A stretch of 11,663 nt of DNA from Pseudomonadota bacterium (GTDB taxonomy: Bacteria; Pseudomonadota; Alphaproteobacteria; Rhodospirillales; Rhodospirillaceae). The notes under the pieces were generated by a model. It did not search any database, was not told the DNA's origin, and worked only from the letters and a program-made list of their open reading frames with translations. Shown one piece after another: positions 11,419 through 11,663 of the stretch. The translations under genes were made by a program, and so were the position numbers. The stretch covers positions 1-11,663 of the forward strand of contig JAEWWF010000359.1 of assembly GCA_023396465.1 (NCBI GenBank). The letters are read 5' to 3'. Within the stretch, counting starts at the first letter, position 1; each line of letters starts with the position of its first letter.

Positions 11419-11451
11419 GGCGGCGGCTGAACCCGATGCTAGAGTGGCGGA

Positions 11452-11663
11452 ATGTCGACCCGCACCCTAGCAAAGCGCCGCCGCAGGCTCAATTTCCCCT
11501 GCCGGGTGGTCGTCACCGATGCCCGCCGCACGCCGGACCCGGCGGCGCTGGCGGCGCGCCTGCCGGCCGGCACGGTGCTGAACCTGCGCCATTACGAGGT
11601 TCCGCCGGCGGAGCGCGCCACCCTCGCCCGCACGGTGGCGGCGGTGGCGCGGCGGCGGCGGCT
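11452..11663 (+). CDS. Thiamine phosphate synthase-like protein (TMP-TENI/ThiE family), N-terminal fragment
   Basis: Seventy complete codons are visible before the window ends. After a basic leader (LAKRRRRL) comes CRVVVTDARRTPDPAALAARLP (17-38), then GTVLNLRHYEVPPAERATLAR. The 'V-T-D-x-R-R-x-x-D-P' strand and the 'x-L-R-H-Y-x-x-P' segment with a following helix match the first beta-alpha units of alphaproteobacterial ThiE-like TIM barrels, which couple HMP-pyrophosphate and thiazole phosphate to thiamine phosphate. The diphosphate- and thiazole-binding loops lie beyond the edge, so activity cannot be judged; TenI-type relatives without synthase activity exist. ATG 11452 has no clear ribosome site, and a short or absent leader is possible. 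Confidence 0.72.
   Translation, partial: MSTRTLAKRRRRLNFPCRVVVTDARRTPDPAALAARLPAGTVLNLRHYEVPPAERATLARTVAAVARRRR

Overview
The window is about two-thirds G+C, uses GTG as well as ATG starts and is densely packed. Its gene content is typical of a free-living alphaproteobacterium, most likely of the Rhodospirillales/Magnetospirillum-like group: a NaChBac-type sodium channel, multi-PAS c-di-GMP proteins, a Tat-exported TRAP binding protein and a Bax-inhibitor-1 homologue. The taxonomic assignment is inference from gene families and base composition only. I see no insertion sequence, phage gene, CRISPR array or replication origin; this reads as chromosomal backbone with some accessory signalling genes.

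Layout. Bases 1-2260 (+ strand): the 3' end of a peptidase-inhibitor-I78-like gene, then moeB (sulfur-carrier adenylyltransferase), then a TRAP periplasmic binding protein with no membrane subunits beside it. Two stem-loop terminators (about 2282-2365) separate it from the convergent minus-strand block at 2389-7119. In transcription order that block is a 966-residue PAS-PAS-PAS-PAS-GGDEF-EAL protein, a J-domain protein with a run of 16 prolines, and a Bax inhibitor-1 membrane protein. A 238-bp divergent region separates the EAL gene from a plus-strand soluble PAS histidine kinase (7358-8845). This is followed by a 150-residue protein resembling a sigma factor or the sigma-like half of PhyR. 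A minus-strand tRNA-Thr(CGT) with its own promoter and terminator comes next. It is back to back with a voltage-gated sodium channel gene, which converges with only 3 bp to spare on a YggS/PLPBP gene. That gene diverges over 33 bp from a thiamine-phosphate-synthase-like gene cut off by the window end.

How the parts may work together. The middle of the window is a sensory and signalling cluster. The EAL protein keeps all the phosphodiesterase residues I looked for but has a broken GGDEF signature. Its third PAS domain carries the histidine and arginine that bind haem and sense oxygen in FixL, so it is a candidate oxygen-controlled c-di-GMP phosphodiesterase. The divergent histidine kinase has no response regulator in view. 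The following sigma-like protein lacks a convincing DNA-recognition helix and may act by protein-protein mimicry. The remaining genes (molybdopterin/thiamine sulfur transfer, PLP homeostasis, thiamine synthesis) are cofactor housekeeping.
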